Source of the DNA: Riptortus pedestris | Lineage: Eukaryota; Arthropoda; Insecta; Hemiptera; Alydidae | DNA: 64,000 nt | Assembly: GCA_019009955.1 (NCBI GenBank) | Contig: CM032229.1 | Location: forward strand, 195,477,001-195,541,000 | Direction of reading: 5' to 3' | Shown: positions 25,180 to 38,160 of the stretch, in pieces | Position numbering within the stretch: the stretch's first letter is position 1 | Layout: each line of letters begins with the position of its first letter | Position numbers and translations under genes: made by a program | The notes under the pieces: model-generated | What the model was told of the DNA's origin: nothing | The model's database searches: none | The model's input: only the letters and a program-made list of their open reading frames with translations

Positions 25180-25407
25180 ACAATAAGCTATAAGCTGTAT
25201 AATAACAATAAGCTGTTATAACAATAACAATAAGCTGTTATAACAATAACAATACGCTGTTATAACAATAACAATAAACTGTTATAACAATAACAATAAA
25301 CTGTTATAACAATAACAATAAGCTGTTATAACAATAACAATAAGCTGTTATAACAATAACAATAAGCTGTTATAACAATAACAATAAGCTGTATAATAAC
25401 AATAACC
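25180..25407. repeat. 22-bp minisatellite, about 10 copies
   Basis: Unit aagctgttataacaataaca plus at. It follows a perfect palindrome ttctacacatgtagaa at about 25161-25176. Confidence 0.93.
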
Positions 25408-25559
25408 ACATACAGATTTATCACGAAACACTCACAGATTTACACACAAATAGAAAACTCATAATATTAATATTTCCACAATACAATGAAAACATTATTA
25501 ACTGTCCCATTCACTCAAACAGACAACTCTCCGTGGAAAAGAACATAAAGATCGGTCTC

Positions 25560-26760
25560 AGATTATTAAAGTTTGAAAAGAACGAAACTTTAGCCAATTG
25601 CTTGCACAAACCACTGTTCAACTTAATGATTTCAGCCCAAACACATAGACTCTACCTACATACACGGACCGATCCAAAACTGAAAACGGTACTGGTGCAG
25701 CGGCTATTGTAGCAGATGATGCATATGAAATAAGCCTAGCTAAAATAGCAGTATATACACAGCCGAATTGCATGCCATACTCTTGGGGCTGGCACACTTA
25801 CAGCCTACGACACATGGCATTACTATATAGTCTACTCCCATTCATTAAGGTTGTTTACTTTCCTTCAACAACATTTAGAACACTTATCCCTTAATTATTC
25901 AGATTCTAGAACAAATTTGTGTGTTCCCCACAAATGATGTGGGTTCGAAGAGATGACGTCACAAAGGACGTGGACCAACTCGCCAAACATGCAACACAGG
26001 GACAATTTTTGACTTTAACTATCTGACCCTACCAGGCTTACATTTACAAATACTACTGACAATATTAAATGAATTGCAAAATTATTGGCATAGAACAGCA
26101 GAAAATCATCTGCGAGGAATAAAGGCTTGTATAAGGGAGTGTCCATCCAGCAGAAGTGACAATAGGAGAAGTACTAACGAGACTTAGGATAGGACACTCA
26201 CATTTAACCCAGTCATAGCTGATGACGAGAAGAGAAAGAGCTGTCTGCAGAACATGCCATCGACCATTAACCATACAACACATACTGACTAACTGCACCA
26301 ACATTCAATGCTAGAGACCCATCATAACATGTACCAAATTCCTAAAGACAGCAGCCCACATATCGGCAATAAACTAAATCACCTTAAAAAAATGAATTTA
26401 TTTAAAAACATTTAACTTCACTTCTTTTCGATTCTTTTGAGAAGTTTAATATAATCTTATTATCTTAGTGAAAAAATGTAATATAATTTTGAGGCATTTT
26501 AAGTAATATAAATGTTCTAGTAGATATGAATAACATATTTTTTTTATTAAAACTAATTAAATTATTGTCTTTATTGCTATTCTAATGTTTACTTGTTGTC
26601 TTCAGATCTCGTATTAAATGTTTGTTTATTGTGTTTAATTTTTTATTAATTAGTCTCAGTTTTTGTTATTTTTCTATAATATTGTAGTATTTTCCATTGT
26701 TACATAGTGAGCCGCATGGCCTAGTTGCCGCTGCTCCTCTATAATAAATAAATGAAATAT
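25560..26760 (+). pseudogene. LINE (jockey-like) RNase H and 3'-end remnant
   Basis: Decayed 3' part of a non-LTR retrotransposon. Near 25661 the plus strand encodes a ribonuclease H start (YTDRSKTENGTGAAAIV, normally YTDGSK). A second block near 25745-25790 reads like the TAELHAILLGL helix after a frame change. Near 26160-26300 the C-terminal motif appears (LRIGHSHLTQS, then RTCHRPLTIQHILTNC), broken by stops. A tail with aataaataaatgaaat at about 26743-26760 resembles a LINE 3' end. Several frameshifts and stops make it non-functional. The clade is inferred from motif style. Confidence 0.65.
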
Positions 26761-27013
26761 AAATCTTGAGCCAAGTTATTCTAAGCTTAAATACCAAATA
26801 TAGTTTTAAAGAGACCTTTGTTATCCGAGATACAAATGGAATGTGATTACTTCTTCAATTAAGATTTTACCTTTTTGTTTCGAATATGTTTCTTTGACCT
26901 AATCCATAACCGTTTCAGTCATGACTAAAGATCATATTTGTTATTGGCATAAATCGGACACGGAATATTGTGGAGGGGGGGCATTCGATAATCCCTTTAA
27001 GAAGAGCCTAGTC
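26761..27013. other. Unassigned sequence
   Basis: AT-rich, no feature recognised. The last ~20 bp resemble the start of the following minisatellite. Confidence 0.4.
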
Positions 27014-27688
27014 GCTGGATACAATAGTAAATAAATAAACTATCTGAGAGCAGAAAGGGAGCTACGCCACCTTAAAGAGGCGCTGGATACAATAGTAAAT
27101 AAATAAACTATCTGATAGCAGAAAGGGAGCTACGCCACCTTAAAGAGGCGCTGGATACAATAGTAAATAAATAAACTATCTGATAGCAGAAAGGGAGCTA
27201 CGCCACCTTAAAGAGGCGCTGGATACAATAGTAAATAAATAAACTATCTGAGAGCAGAAAGGGAGCTACGCCACCTTAAAGAGGCGCTGGATACAATAGT
27301 AAATAAATAAACTATCTGATAGCAGAAAGGGAGCTACGCCACCTTAAAGAGGCGCTGGATACAATAGTAAATAAATAAACTATCTGATAGCAGAAAGGGA
27401 GCTACGCCACCTTAAAGAGTCGCAGAATACAATAGTAAATAAATAAACTATCTGATAGCAGAAAGGGAGCTACGCCACCTTAAAGAGGCGCTGGATACAA
27501 TAGTAAATAAATAAACTATCTGATAGCAGAAAGGGAGCTACGCCACCTTAAAGAGTCGCTGGATACAATAGTAAATAAATAAACCATCTGAGAGCAGAAA
27601 GGGAGCTACGCCACCTTAAAGAGTCGCAGAATACAATAGTAAATAAATAAACTATCTGATAGCAGAAAGGGAGCTACGCCACCTTAAA
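27014..27688. repeat. 68-bp minisatellite, about 10 copies
   Basis: The unit begins gctggatacaatagtaaata and ends ccaccttaaagag. Copies differ at a few fixed positions (tgatagc/tgagagc, gctgga/gcagaa). No open frame of note. Confidence 0.95.
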
Positions 27689-27869
27689 ACTTTTTGTGCT
27701 TCGGATCCCAATCCTACCGACTCCTGATTCGCCCTCCTAATGATAGTTTATCTGAACTAAATTGAAACTCAGGGGGGGGGAAAGAATTTATTTCGTACGT
27801 TATATCATTCAAAAAGAAAAGTATTTGAACTTACCATCTGACAAAAAATGAAATATTACGAAACCTATT

Positions 27870-28475
27870 ATATAATAAAAATTCCGTCACGCATGGGCTG
27901 CGTAAACTAAGCAGATTTCCCATGTGAATTTTTACAATAGAGAAATCTGCATACTGGTAACACAACACCAACCTGATTAAATACAAACAGTAATGAGAAG
28001 TATTTCAGTAAATTAAAATAAATTCCCAACTGAAACGGCTTCTGAATTGTAAGAATAATTTATATTTTAATAACTCAAATTTTAGTAGTTCAAGAACTAA
28101 ACAAGTGGGGGGGGGGGCGAATGAACAGAACGTATTTGCACAAATCTCACAAAGTAACGAAGGTAAGGTAAGGTTAGATGGCCGACCTAATCCGAAATAT
28201 ACCCGACCACAGACTTCATAAAAATGCAAATATCTCGGTTAATATTCAAGATAGAGAATAAATGTACATAACAATATTTATAGTAAATTTAATTTTCAAT
28301 AACAATGGTTCTATACAATTTTTCGATCGAATGCATAACAACGGATATATTTTGAATTTTCGAAAATCCCCCTCTAAACGAACTTGATCTTTCTTTTTAC
28401 ATAAAACGACTAAAATCGAGTTTGGTACCGATCAAACAAAAATTGCGACCGCTAGAGCGGTAACAGACAAATATA

Positions 28476-28511
<36 letters not shown>

Positions 28512-28650
28512 GATAGATAGATAGATATATACAGTTTTGAACGGACTTCATTTTCGTCATCTACTGGGTAGGATCGATGGACATTTAAAGAATAATTTCG
28601 GAAATTCCGTCATGAGTACAACCTCAATAGCTGATTTCCCTTAAGGAAAA
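27870..28650 (-). mobile_element. Foldback element FB, right half
   Basis: The order seen is the right half of the composite: inverted 40-nt motif (about 27885-27925), central-right segment, inner arm ending cgctagagcggtaacagaca (about 28452-28471), a TA/GATA tract (28475-28528), and an outer arm running to atttcccttaaggaaaat (about 28650). The left half is absent. Confidence 0.65.
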
Positions 28651-28676
28651 TCTGTTAAAAGGAACACTATAGAATC

Positions 28677-29110
28677 GGCAAAAAAATTATACTTTCGAGT
28701 TAGATGGTCTCTTGTCGGGACGGCAGACGGCGGTTATTCCAGTTGGAGGTGCCGAACGAACAGGGATGTATTCGAGAGTTCCCCAGGATCGGTAAAGCGA
28801 TACTTGCAACGACCAGAGATATACCGCATATACCGTGTCGCGGTGGAATAAAAAATTCGGAAGGGCTTATCTTGCCGGGAGTGGCAGCTTCCTCAAATTT
28901 GCCAATTTTCAAGCATAAAGCGACCATGAGGAACAAACCGGTACGTCCATCTCGAAAATCCACTGAGCGGTGTGAGCTACATAACATTAAAAAACGATTT
29001 ATGGGCTTAAATAATGTAATAAAGGATAAAGGATGTACAACTGTCATTAGGAGTTGATATTGTGGAGTGATGAACCTGGCTGGATGGAACCTGTTGATAT
29101 CCAGCCCCAA
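28677..29110 (-). mobile_element. H2-related block, inverted relative to 37085-37450
   Basis: Colinear with the reverse complement of about 37100-37450: shared tatactttcgagtt, atcggtaaagcgatact, aataaaaaatt and ctcgaaaatccac blocks. Both copies can be read to give peptides sharing GIKN, KATM and SRKSTER. That could hint at an old coding region, or simply reflect a shared ancestor. It is more GC-rich than its surroundings. Confidence 0.5.
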
Positions 29111-29800
29111 TCGGCCAGGTCTAGCCATGTGAAAGTTATTAGATTAATTGAAATTAAAATAAATTTGTATATTAATTAGAACGGCCGATCTATTTGAGAG
29201 CAAAAAGCAATTATTCTCTTTGTTAATCTCGGGTTGATCCGAAGTGGCACATCTGTGGAGGTTGACAACCCCTGCTCATCATCAACCCATCACATTAGAA
29301 TATAAATAACCTCCCCCACCCCACAGTATTTTCCTAATCACTCCCTTCAACCCCCACAACAATCTTCCACTCTGCTTCTTCATTTGTTTGTTATTAGTAC
29401 ATTTCCGTTAAGTTGGCTCCATCATCAAGTGTTGGCTTCGACTCTGCTAGAATCAGGCCAAAACCCAGATCGATCCCACTTGTCATTTAGCCTTTAAGCC
29501 ATCCCTCTAGGCTGGGGATTATCAATAGAACAAAGGCTCGGGGATTAGGTGTTTAGTATTTCACTAGTACTATTATGGCATAGTTAGGTATCACCGGTTG
29601 AAGATTAACTTTCTCAAATTGGACTGCACCTCCTCCTCCAATACTATAATACCTCCTCCTCCTCCAATACGCAGGCACTGAGTAAACTAAGCAGATTTCC
29701 CACTCAACGGAATGACACAGATCTCATGTCAACATCACTCTCTAGAACCGTATCGAACCAGGAATTGAATTGTAAGCTGAACGTCACTAGCTACTTATTC
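29111..29800. other. Unassigned sequence with a partial FB motif
   Basis: No gene recognised. A partial 40-nt FB motif (gagtaaactaagcagatttc) lies near 29682-29702, beside a small CTCCTC repeat. Confidence 0.4.
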
Positions 29801-30960
29801 TGTTGATATTTCGTTTCCTATTGGTTTTTCGGCAAATATATGTATGTGTATGTGTATTAGCACTAACGCTTTCATTATAACAAGCCATACCAACATTTCT
29901 AGGGAAGGGCAGGAGTGGGGGTTGTAAGGGAAGCCAGAAATTAAAAATAGCGATATTTCGTTTCCTATTGGTTTTTCGGCAAATGTGAACATAACAAAAG
30001 TTGTTTATTTTGTTATTTAGAGTAACATTGGTAATATCTACTTTTATTGTATACCGAATTTTAAACGAGATATACGCTATAACCTATAGCGGAAGTGAAC
30101 AATTATATTTGGGACAAAAAACGTAACCGAAATAAATAAAACTCGGTATGTGTATTAGCACTAACGCTTTCATTATAACAAGCCATGCCAAAATTTCTAG
30201 GGACGGGCAGGAGTGGGGGTTGTAAGTGAGGCCTGAATTTATAAATAGCTGTATTGCGGTTCCTATTCGTTTTTCGGCAAATATGAACATAACAAAAGTT
30301 GTTTATTTTATTATTTAGAGTAACTTTTGTCATATTCATTTTTGTCTTATAACGTATAAACGAGATTATAGTAAATATACTAAAGCGGGAGTCTACTATT
30401 TCATTGGGCGCTAACGATTAAACCAAACTTTATAAGCTCGGTATGTCAATTAGCATTAATTCTTCCATAATTATAAGCTATATTAAATTTTTTAGGTTAG
30501 AACGGGAGTGGGGGTTATACGGGAGGCCTGAAATAAAAATTCGTGATATTTCATTGTCTATTTGCTTTTCGACTAACAAAAGTTATTTACTTTGTCATTT
30601 AGAATAACTTTTGTTTTATACATTTTTTCGGGTACAATGTATGAAGCTAGTAAATTGAGTAGAAATAATGATATGCTCAACAATTATTTCCAATTTGAAC
30701 TACCAGGTATCTCACTTGGAAAAATTCAAATCTATGTTAATATTTTGTCCATAATAATTCAAATCTATTCATAATGCACGGGAGATGGGAAATATGACAA
30801 TAAATTAATTTTATCATTAACAAATCCACAGCAACGACGGGTATAGATCCTAAACGCTGGGACGGGGAAATGTCAAAATGTTGTGCAAAGTAAAGCCTTG
30901 CCAAAAAAAATTCCATTCAGCCTCAAATGAATTCTCGGGTGAAGCCGGGTATCTGAGCTA

Positions 30961-30961
<1 letters not shown>
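29800..30961 (+). mobile_element. Helitron-like element H1, copy h (5' truncated)
   Basis: Starts abruptly within the internal repeat (gatatttcgtttcctattgg). It continues through two or three ~299-bp units and the 3' tail block and ends in the hairpin (tctcgggtgaagccgggt, one mismatch) and CTAG at 30958-30961. A TA tract follows. Confidence 0.65.

Positions 30962-31054
<93 letters not shown>
30962..31054. repeat. Compound (TA)n(TG)n microsatellite
   Basis: About 55 bp of TA followed by about 35 bp of TG, between an H1 CTAG end and an FB inner arm. Confidence 0.92.
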
Positions 31055-31055
<1 letters not shown>

Positions 31056-33196
31056 TGTCTGTTAACGCTCTATGAGTCGCGATTTTTGTTTGATCGTTAC
31101 CAAACTTCATATTTAAGCATTTTATGTAAAAAGAAAGATCAAGTTTGTTAATGGCGGAAATCGGACAAGTGGGAGGGGGGGTTTAGAGAGGGGATTTTTA
31201 AAAATTCGAAATATCTACTTTATTATGCGTCGGATCGAAATTTTGTATAGAATCAATCTTATTGCAAATTAAATGTACTATAAATATTGTTCTCTACATT
31301 TATTCTGTATCTCGAATATTAACTGAGACATTTGCATTTGTATTGTGTGTGTGGTCCTGTCGACCTCCTGCCGAGTCGACTAAGTTCGGGACTATCCGCC
31401 GAGAGCTAGTGCGGAAGTTTCCGTAACTATTCGTCCCTCGTGAAGAGGTCTAGAGATACCTTAATACTACAGTTGTTATTGGGCAGATTTCTCTATTGTA
31501 AAACTTCGCGTGGGGAAATCTGCTTAGTTTACGCAGCCCCTGCGTTACGGACTTTATTTTGAAATGGCGTCATGGGTAGGACCTCAGTAGCTGATTTTCC
31601 TCGATGGAAATTAGTTGAAATGGAGCCACTGCAACTGAAGGCAATTACTAAAGCATTCATTGATTTTTATTATTAGCAGTTAATGATTTTGGAGCAATTG
31701 ATGGATGGATTGGGTGGTGTAAGTTAAGGCTTGATATGAGTGGAAATGGTAGTTTAGTAGGTTGTAGTTAGGGAGGCAGTTATGGGAGATAATCACTTTA
31801 GGGGCGGCTGCAAAAAATTCCTGTTTGATAATGAAGGGGGGTCTAATCAAGACACTAACTCGCCCCCCCCCCCATTTAGGACCCTTCTCCCCACAAATAT
31901 TTTCATTTCTCTTCTTAATCACCTTTAATCTATCTATATAAAGCCAATTCCAGATCCATTAGCTCCTTCTCACTTCTTCCACAGATTTATAGCAAACAGG
32001 ACTCACAGTTAGAGATTAGCCTCAGTTTTTATCGGCAGATTTCCCTATAACTTGTACTCATCTCGCCATTTATAGCAAACAGGACTCACAGTTAGAGATT
32101 AGCCTCAGTTTTTATCGGCAGATTTCCCTATAACTTGTACTCATCTCGCCATTTATAGCAAACAGGACTCACAGTTAGAGATTAGCCTCAGTTTTTATCG
32201 GCAGATTTCCCTATAACTTGTACTCATCTCGCCATTTATAGCAAACAGGACTCACAGTTAGAGATTAGCCTCAGTTTTTATCGGCAGATTTCCCTATAAC
32301 TTGTACTCATCTCGCCATTTATAGCAAACAGGACTCACAGTTAGAGATTAGCCTCAGTTTTTATCGGCAGATTTCCCTATAACTTCAAGTTCGACAATGG
32401 GTCAAATCGAACCACTAGGTGGGGGGGGGGAGAAATTCGTAATATCTCACTTATTATACGTTGGATGGGGAACATGTATAAAACTTATTTTTTTGAAAAT
32501 AAAATTTACTATGAATATTGTTGTATACATTTATTCTCCATCTTGAATAAAATGTCCGTCACGCAGGGGCTTCGTAACCTAAGCAGATTTCCCAAGCGAA
32601 TGTTTACAATAGATAAATATACATACCGGTAACACCACCGCAAAAATTTAGTAAATTAATGCAAACGGTCTTTCAGTTGCAAGTTGATAACTCTACAACG
32701 GAAATCGTCTGAATTGTAAAATAATAGGCCAGCCAACCTGAATTCTAGATAGGAAAGAAACCCCTTTAAAGAAATGTATCTGAATATAACATATTAGTTT
32801 TATTGAAAACTACTTACTATTACTAGTGCTATAATATGCAATGAATCAAAATAATTTTAATCTCAATTACTTAAATTTTAGTAATCCAATAACAAAAGAA
32901 AGGGGGATCTACAGGACGTATTTTCATATATCTCAATGAAAGTTCAATAAAATCAATATAAGTTATTTAACCTTGTAATGAAGTGGTTCATGACATAACA
33001 GCGGAAAACTATAAAATCTAAATATCTCGGTTAAATATTCATGATACAGAAAATATGTATAGAACAATATTTATAGTAAATTTAATTTGCGATAAGATTG
33101 GTCCTCTACAATTTTTCGATAAAGGAGATATTTCGAATTTTCGAAATTCCTCCTCTAAACCCCCCCTCCCACTAATCCGTTTCAGCCATTCAGCTA
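31053..33196. mobile_element. Foldback element FB with enlarged centre
   Basis: The left inner arm runs from 31053 and the plus 40-nt motif is at about 31508-31552. The partner motif in minus orientation is at about 32549-32592 and the right arm at about 33000-33190. Between the motifs lie an outer-block fragment (about 31560-31620), unassigned sequence, the 83-bp minisatellite and an extra diverged inner arm (32385-32545). The motif pair therefore encloses about 1 kb here, versus about 36-190 bp in other copies. Confidence 0.6.
31991..32384. repeat. 83-bp minisatellite, 4.8 copies
   Basis: Near-identical units start at 31991, 32074, 32157, 32240 and 32323. The unit contains atcggcagatttccctataa, which resembles the FB segment that normally precedes the 40-nt motif (gggcagatttctctattgta). 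That suggests it was amplified from FB sequence. Confidence 0.95.
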
Positions 33197-33204
33197 AAGT
33201 GTAA

Positions 33205-34815
33205 CTTTTGGGGAATAATAGATAAGAAATTTTACTTTTGAAGAATAAATAAAAATCTGTTCCTAATCTATCCCTCTCCACTTTTTAACTCACCTTTTTG
33301 AATACTTCAAACCATAATCATGGATAGCATTTATTACAATTAAATACCATCTACAATCAAACTTATTTCCTGACAAAAACCAATCCGAGCACATATAGTT
33401 TAAGCATAGTTTTGTACATAAGATTATATTCGTAATAGTAAATCTCAGTGGAAATCACTTCCAGTAATGCCAGCATTTTACAGGAAATAAGTAAACTCAA
33501 TTAACTGATTTAGCCTCGCGTCGACGGCTACTACCGCTTCAACATTGATTTTCTTAAATTATTGATCCAAAATATTATTTTAATAATTTATCTACCTGAT
33601 GGAATTAAATAATAGTGGAACCCTAAAAATAATTTCATTTATATCCCAAAAGCTAGTCGAGGGGAAGAGATCACTGCCCTCCTAGCAGTCTAAGTAATCT
33701 TTAAACAATCATATCGAGTTTAAACGCATATTGTCTTTTGTCATAATGATATTACCATTGTTATGATAGTACATTTTTGTTACAATAACATCAAGATATC
33801 GGAAATAAAATAATATATTCCAGAACCAAAGAGTTTGATTCCCTATAAGTTCCGCTATCACCTCAACAATCCGAATCATAATTAAAACTATCTTATAAGG
33901 CTAAAAGATAACATCATTTGTCATAATATGCATTTATTAAATACACTTGAATAAGCAATAATAAAATTAATGACTCCCTCTACAGTGTTAGCATATATCC
34001 CGTGTTTATTTTACTACAAAAGTGAATGCAACAAAAGTTACTCTAAATAACAAAATAAACATCATTTGTTATGTACATGTTTGCCAAGAAACTAATAAGA
34101 AACGAAAAATCACAATTTTTCATTTTCGTTTTCCGTTATAACCCCCACTCCTGTTCGTCTCAGAGAATATTAATATAGACTAAAGTCTAAGTTGGATTAG
34201 TAGTAATATACAAACCAAGTTTCATAAAATTCGGTTCAGCCGTTTATGCGTGAAAAGGTAACAAACAAACAAAGATACATGAAAGAAACAAATAGGAAAC
34301 GAAATATCACTATTTTTAATTTCAGGCCTCCCTTATAACCCCCACTCCTGCCCGTCCCTAGAAATGTTAGTATGGCTTATTATAAGGAAGGCGTTAGTGC
34401 TAATTCACATCCCGAGTTTGGTTTAGTTCGGTTGAGATTGTGCCAAATAAAATTGTGGACTCCCGCTATAGTTTTTAGCGTATAACTCATTTATACTTCC
34501 GTATACGGCAAAAGTGCATGTAATAAACGTTACTCTAAATTACAAAATAAACAACTTTTGTTTTGTGCATATTTGATGAAAAAGCAATAGGAAACGAAAT
34601 ATCGCTATTTTTAATTTCAGGCCTCCCTTATAACCCCCACTCCTGTTCGTCTTAGAGAATATTAATGTAGCCTAAAGTCTAAGTTGGGCTAGTAGTAATA
34701 TACATACCAAGTTTCATAAAATTCGGTTCAGCCGTTTATGCGTGAAAAGGTAACAAACAAACAAATAAACAAACAGACACGAAAGAAACAAAATGTAGTT
34801 ATGGTGTCTATGACA
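33205..34815 (-). mobile_element. Helitron-like element H1, copy i (inverted, both ends lost)
   Basis: The segment at 33205-34000 is the reverse complement of 14590-15520, with small indels. The ~299-bp repeats and (AAAC)n runs follow to 34815. The 5' terminus is cut inside its gtgtctatgacatg block, exactly where the 22-bp minisatellite begins. The 3' hairpin end is missing. Confidence 0.6.
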
Positions 34816-35798
34816 TGCTATGTGGCATCATGTCTGCAACTATGTGGGTTCATCTCTGCAGCTATGTGGCATCATGTCTGCAGCTATGTGGCATCATGTC
34901 TGTAGCTATGTGGCATCATGTCTGTAGCTATGTGGCATCATGTCTGCAACTATGTGGGTTCATGTCTGCAGCTATGTGGCATCATGTCTGCAGCTATGTG
35001 GCATCATGTCTGTAGCTATGTGGCATCATGTCTGCAACTATGTGGGTTCATGTCTGCAGCTATGTGGCATCATGTCTTCAGCTATGTGGCATCATGTCTG
35101 TAGCTATGTGGCATCATGTCTGTAGCTATGTGGCATCATGTCTGCAGCTATGTGGCATCATGTCTGCAGCTATGTGGCATCATGTCTGCAGCTATGTGGC
35201 ATCATGTCTGCAGCTATGTGGCATCATGTCCGTAGCTATGTGGCATCATGTCTGCAGCTATGTGGCATCATGTCTGCAGCTATGTGGCATCATGTCTGCA
35301 GCTATGTGGCATCATGTCTGCAGCTATGTGGCATCATGTCTGCAGCTATGTGGCATCATGTCTGCAGCTATGTGGCATCATGTCTGCAGCTATGTGGCAT
35401 CATGTCTGCAGCTATGTGGCATCATGTCTGCAGCTATGTGGCATCATGTCTGCAGCTATGTGGCATCATGTCTGCAGCTATGTGGCATCATGTCTGCAGC
35501 TATGTGGCATCATGTCTGCAGCTATGTGGCATCATGTCTGCAGCTATGTGGCATCATGTCTGCAGCTATGTGGCATCATGTCTGCAGCTATGTGGCATCA
35601 TGTCTGCAGCTATGTGGCATCATGTCTGCAGCTATGTGGCATCATGTCTGCAGCTATGTGGCATCATGTCTGCAGCTATGTGGCATCATGTCTGCAGCTA
35701 TGTGGCATCATGTCTGCAGCTATGTGGCATCATGTCTGCAGCTATGTGGCATCATGTCTGCAGCTATGTGGCATCATGTCTGCAGCTATGTGGCATCA
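34816..35798. repeat. 22-bp minisatellite, about 45 copies
   Basis: Unit gctatgtggcatcatgtctg plus ca. The leftmost copies are variable (caactatgtgggttcat, tgtagc); those from about 35240 on are essentially identical. All plus frames are open, giving nested frames up to 273 codons that are repeat translations. Confidence 0.96.
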
Positions 35799-36481
35799 AT
35801 AAACTTTAGCCTGGAAGTAGATTTATTTCGGAGTACTTTATTCCTCTAGACGATTTCCTTTGAGAAGGAGAAAGGGTCGGTAGGAGGATTTAGGGGAGAC
35901 TTATTTTATTTCTACGATTTTCTCTCGCATCCCCATTCATCCCCAGACATTATTTCATTTCTATTGAGCACAGTCAACCGTTTCCAATTATCCCTCTTTC
36001 AACTCCCGATCTAACCATAAACAAATATGACCATTCGAAGCTAGATAAACCATAATTCTGCTAGTTGGTGCCAGCAACATGTCACTGCAACACCTAGTGC
36101 CACTGTACAACGCAGCCCATGTCAACAATGTTCATTGCCTTAACTCATATGCCTATAAATAATGAAGATATTATCGAATGTGTGATCGAACGGAATGCTT
36201 TTCCGTGTAAAGTTAAAGATTGGATTAAGTTATGAAATATTCCCATTATTTTCATCAATTAACAAAAATGTCGAATAGAATTCATAATCGTTTCCCGTCT
36301 AAATATAAATATTTATTGACTAAGCCCTGATCCCGTTGTGTCTTGATGAAATGCTTTGATATTGTTCTTGATTAGCACGAATGGCTATTGACCTAATAAT
36401 TATCGTTCACGAAGTCAAAAAAAGTCTAGTTTCCCTTCAAAAGGCAACGGTGGCATTGTTCTAGCATACAACAACAAAAAG
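35799..36481. other. Unassigned sequence holding an unexpanded minisatellite locus
   Basis: No gene recognised. The region 36280-36410 is colinear with the flanks of the 25-bp minisatellite (21530-21590 and 22188-22220). In place of that array it has one degenerate unit (cttgatgaaatgctttgata, then ttgttcttgatta). Confidence 0.5.
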
Positions 36482-37056
36482 TTTTCCTCTAAGGCAGAGC
36501 TATTTGTATTGTTGCTCAACACTTTTCCTCTAAGGCAGAGCTATTTGTATTGTTGCTCAACACTTTTCCTCTAAGGCAGAGCTATTTGTATTGTTGCTCA
36601 ACACTTTTCCTCTAAGGCAGAGCTATTTGTATTGTTGCTCAACACTTTTCCTCTAAGGCAGAGCTATTTGTATTGTTGCTCAACACTTTTCCTCTAAGGC
36701 AGAGCTATTTGTATTGTTGCTCAACACTTTTCCTCTAAGGCAGAGCTATTTGTATTGTTGCTCAACACTTTTCCTCTAAGGCAGAGCTATTTGTATTGTT
36801 GCTCAACACTTTTCCTCTAAGGCAGAGCTATTTGTATTGTTGCTCAACACTTTTCCTCTAAGGCAGAGCTATTTGTATTGTTGCTCAACACTTTTCCTCT
36901 AAGGCAGAGCTATTTGTATTGTTGCTCAACACTTTTCCTCTAAGGCAGAGCTATTTGTATTGTTGCTCAACACTTTTCCTCTATGGCAGAGCTATTTGTA
37001 TTGTTGCTCAACGCTTTTCCTCTAAGGCAGATCTATTTGTATTGTTGCTCAACACT
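36482..37056. repeat. 41-bp minisatellite, 14 copies
   Basis: Unit ttttcctctaaggcagagct, then atttgtattgttgctcaacac. The units are almost identical; substitutions occur only in the last three. Confidence 0.96.
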
Positions 37057-37084
37057 ACTCACCTAATAGATGAAGCAGTACTCT

Positions 37085-38160
37085 ATAATTTAAAGCCACA
37101 AGCCCGTTTTACACCTGAATTATTCGGCCAGAACCGCTCGGTGGATTTTCGAGATCCGGGTACCGTTTTGTTCGTCATGGTCGCTTTTTGCTTTGAAAAA
37201 TTGTCGGATTCGAGGTAGCTCCCTCTCCCGGCGAGATAAGCCCCTCCAAAATTTTTTATTCCCAGCCTCCCCCGCGACACCTTAAGTTCGCCATTTCTCT
37301 GCCCGTTCCGAGTATCGCTTTACCGATCGGGGGAAAAACTCTCGGATACATACCCTTTCGTTCGACGCCTCAAACGCGAATAACCGCCTACTCCCGTCCC
37401 GACAAATGACGATCGAACTCGAAAGTATACTTTTTCTTGCGACCCGCCAAACTCCCGTTCTATCGCCTCATTTTTTATTTTCGAAGCGTCATTTTTCAGC
37501 TCGAGCGTACGCTCTAGGTAGCCACCGAGCCGATTTCCCCTACCGCACTCCGCCGCCCTGTACGGACCCTCCAAAATCGACTCTCCTAAAACTCCTCTCT
37601 TCCCGCCGCTCTCCCTCCTCTACCGTTGGGCCTAAGCCCACTCCGATTTCGGCCCCTTCTCCGGCTATCGCTCCGCTACCGACGCCCAAAGACCACCTCG
37701 GTCTCCGGTCGAAGGGCGAAGGGCGAGGTTAATGGAAATGTAATGAAATGTTAATATGTTTATCTAATGTATGTCGTTAGAGTTTAAGTAAGTCGTCTAA
37801 ATAAAGCAGCTTGCAGTAGCGAGAGGTTTTTCACTTTCAGACACTTTTTTAATATCAAAATTTATTTTAAGCTGATTGATTTTCAAAATTGTTTTATTTT
37901 CTTCATTTATAGTAATGTATTTGCATTATTATTGTTGATTTGATTTGACTTTTTTCTATTATTAGTCTAGAACTATTAGTTTTGTAAAGACGTGTAATGC
38001 GCAGCCTACCAGATAATCAAAGAACTAAAACGACTTCTTTTCATTCTCTTATTTTTCCTTTTCATTTCATAACTTTCAATGTTTATTATTTGCAAAAACT
38101 TTTAATTCCTTATTTCACTCATGTTATATTTATTTATTTATTTGGAGCTTCGCAGCTATG
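37085..38160 (+). mobile_element. H2-related element, longer copy
   Basis: The first part (37100-37450) matches 28677-29110 in reverse. The part from about 37690 (ggtctccggtcgaagggcga) to about 38060 is colinear with H2 copy 1 (5565-5990). This implies that the two blocks belong to one longer element. The GC-rich middle (37450-37690) has no second copy here. The 3' hairpin/CTAG end seen in copy 1 is not preserved. The 108-codon frame at 37406 is proline/serine-rich and lacks a known domain. Confidence 0.5.

Noticed and set aside
37406..37732. 108-codon frame rich in Pro and Ser
   Set aside because: It lies in the GC-rich middle of an H2-related repeat; there is no domain and no matching frame in the other copies.
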